From Acanthochlamys bracteata (taxonomy: Eukaryota; Streptophyta; Magnoliopsida; Pandanales; Velloziaceae): a DNA stretch of 64,000 nt. Location of the stretch: contig CM034131.1 of the NCBI GenBank assembly GCA_019914995.1, forward strand, positions 5,240,501 to 5,304,500. The letters are read 5' to 3'. Shown one piece after another: positions 63,001 through 64,000 of this stretch; within the stretch, counting starts at the first letter, position 1, and each line of letters begins with the position of its first letter. The notes beneath the pieces were generated by a model, which saw nothing but the letters and a program-made list of their open reading frames with translations, made no database searches and was not told where the DNA came from. The translations under genes were made by a program, and so were the position numbers.

Positions 63001-64000
63001 TGGGGTTACAGTGGTAAAAAATGATAGTAATGAGTTAGTGCCCACGAGATTAGTGATCACTGGCTAGTGATTTTTGTATTGCTTATAAAAAGCTTAATAG
63101 TGCCACAAGAAAAGACCATTTTCCTTTACCATTTATTGATCAAATGCTTGAGAGATTAGCTGGCCATAGTTACTATTGCTTCTTAGATGGATATTCTGGA
63201 TACAACCAAATTCCTATAGCTCTTGAGGATCAAGAGAAAACTACCTTCACTTGTCCTTATGGAACTTATGCATATAGACGCATGCCATTTGGTTTATGCA
63301 ATGCACCTGCTACTTTTTTTCAATTGCATGATGGCAATCTTTTTCGACATGGTAGAAAAGATTATAGAGGTATTTATGGATGATTGTTCAGTCTTTGGAT
63401 TTGATTTTGATTATTGTTTAGATAACCTCTCTTTAGTGTTGAAAAGATGCCAAGAAACTAACTTGGTTTTGAATTGGGAGAAGTGCCACTTCATGGTTCG
63501 GAGAGGCATTGTTCTTGGACATATTATCTCCCAAAAGGGTATAGAGGTGGATAAGGTGAAGATTGATATTATTTCAAATCTTCCACCTCCTACCAATGTG
63601 AAAGAAGTTAGGTTTTTTTTGGGACATGCTGACTTTTATAGAAGATTTATTCAAGATTTTTCCAAAATCACTAGACCTTTATGTAATTTGTTAGCAAAGG
63701 ACACGAACTTTGATTTTAATCAAGATTGTTTGGATGCTTTCAAGTTACTTAAAACTAAACTCACAACAGCTCCCATTATAGTGCCACCTAATTGGAATTT
63801 GCCCTTTGAAATCATGTGTGATGCTTCTGATTATGCTATAGGAGCTGTGTTATGGCAAAGAGTGAATAAACGACTGCATGCCATATATTATGCAAGCCGC
63901 ACACTTAATGAAGCTCAAGTAAATTATTGCACTATTGAAAAGGAATTTCTAGCTGTGGTATTTGCTTTAGAGAAGTTTAGGTCGTATCTGATTGGCTCCA
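60041..64000 (+). mobile_element. Ty3/gypsy Athila-like element, cut by window edge
   Basis: Internal region on the plus strand. Gag lies at about 60.2-61.7 kb, with the lineage signature IRLRLFPFSLKEKAKAW, then HKFLQKFFPAQKT and AWDRFKDLLQKCPHYGF. The protease lies at about 61.9-62.35 kb (LDLGASINL, then ILGRSFMATAGT). Reverse transcriptase lies at about 62.7-63.45 kb (DGYSGYNQI, PFGLCNAPATF and a MDD box), and RNase H starts near 63.75 kb and runs to the edge (CDASDYAIGAVL). Integrase, any envelope-like frame and the 3' LTR would lie beyond 64000. The copy looks broken, with a handful of interruptions, but less decayed than the other fossils here, so it is probably the youngest insertion. 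Confidence 0.85.

Overview
This window is nuclear DNA of a flowering plant. The evidence is spliced receptor-like kinase genes with plant GT-AG introns, LTR fossils of plant Ty1/copia (SIRE-like, gag-bearing) and Ty3/gypsy (Athila-like) type, many AT-rich MITEs, and a CACTA transposon end. I cannot name the species. I recognise no rRNA, tRNA or bacterial-type feature.

The host genes are four G-type lectin S-receptor-like kinases (S-RLKs), all on the minus strand. From left to right they are gene A (3515-5144, ectodomain only), gene B (7741-11441, 834 aa), gene C (36246-40326, 838 aa) and gene D (51440-55041, 842 aa). I placed exon borders by hand for B, C and D; each joins GT-AG introns into one uninterrupted frame with signal peptide, lectin, S-locus glycoprotein, EGF/PAN, membrane segment and a kinase with all catalytic motifs. 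A pairs with C, and B pairs with D, in coding sequence, introns and flanks. The array is therefore a duplicated two-gene block (A-B copied as C-D, or the reverse). Two decayed S-RLK pieces lie between the blocks: 30335-31290 on minus and 34209-34357 on plus.

Layout: 0.2-2.5 kb, Ty3/gypsy gag-protease fossil with its LTR, next to gene A's lost 3' half; 2.6-5.2 kb, gene A; 5.2-7.7 kb, MITEs, a tandem repeat and a foldback MITE; 7.7-11.4 kb, gene B; 11.4-14.3 kb, B's upstream flank shared with D; 14.6-22.6 kb, decayed repeats, a roughly 47-bp minisatellite and a Tourist-like MITE; 22.6-25.5 kb, a short Ty1/copia element with two recognisable LTRs and only gag; 26.6-28.7 kb, a copia gag-protease piece lying antisense between two LTR-like direct repeats; 29-36 kb, old LTR pieces and S-RLK relics; 36.2-40.3 kb, gene C; 41.8-49.9 kb, DNA-transposon territory (a TIR element, a CACTA end, a roughly 173-bp satellite and an RWP-RK-like gene fragment); 49.9-57.4 kb, gene D with flanks full of MITEs; 57.5-58.7 kb, a copia 3' end; 58.8-64 kb, an Athila-like gypsy element running off the right edge.

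Function: the three intact genes should make plasma-membrane receptor kinases that sense an extracellular ligand and signal through a Ser/Thr kinase. Gene A keeps only the sensing half. Reading through its splice donor gives a 490-aa product, and gene C has a similar open tail at the same place. This resembles the truncated receptor forms known from S-locus genes and is the most interesting biology here. The rest of the window is mostly transposon-driven change around the array.
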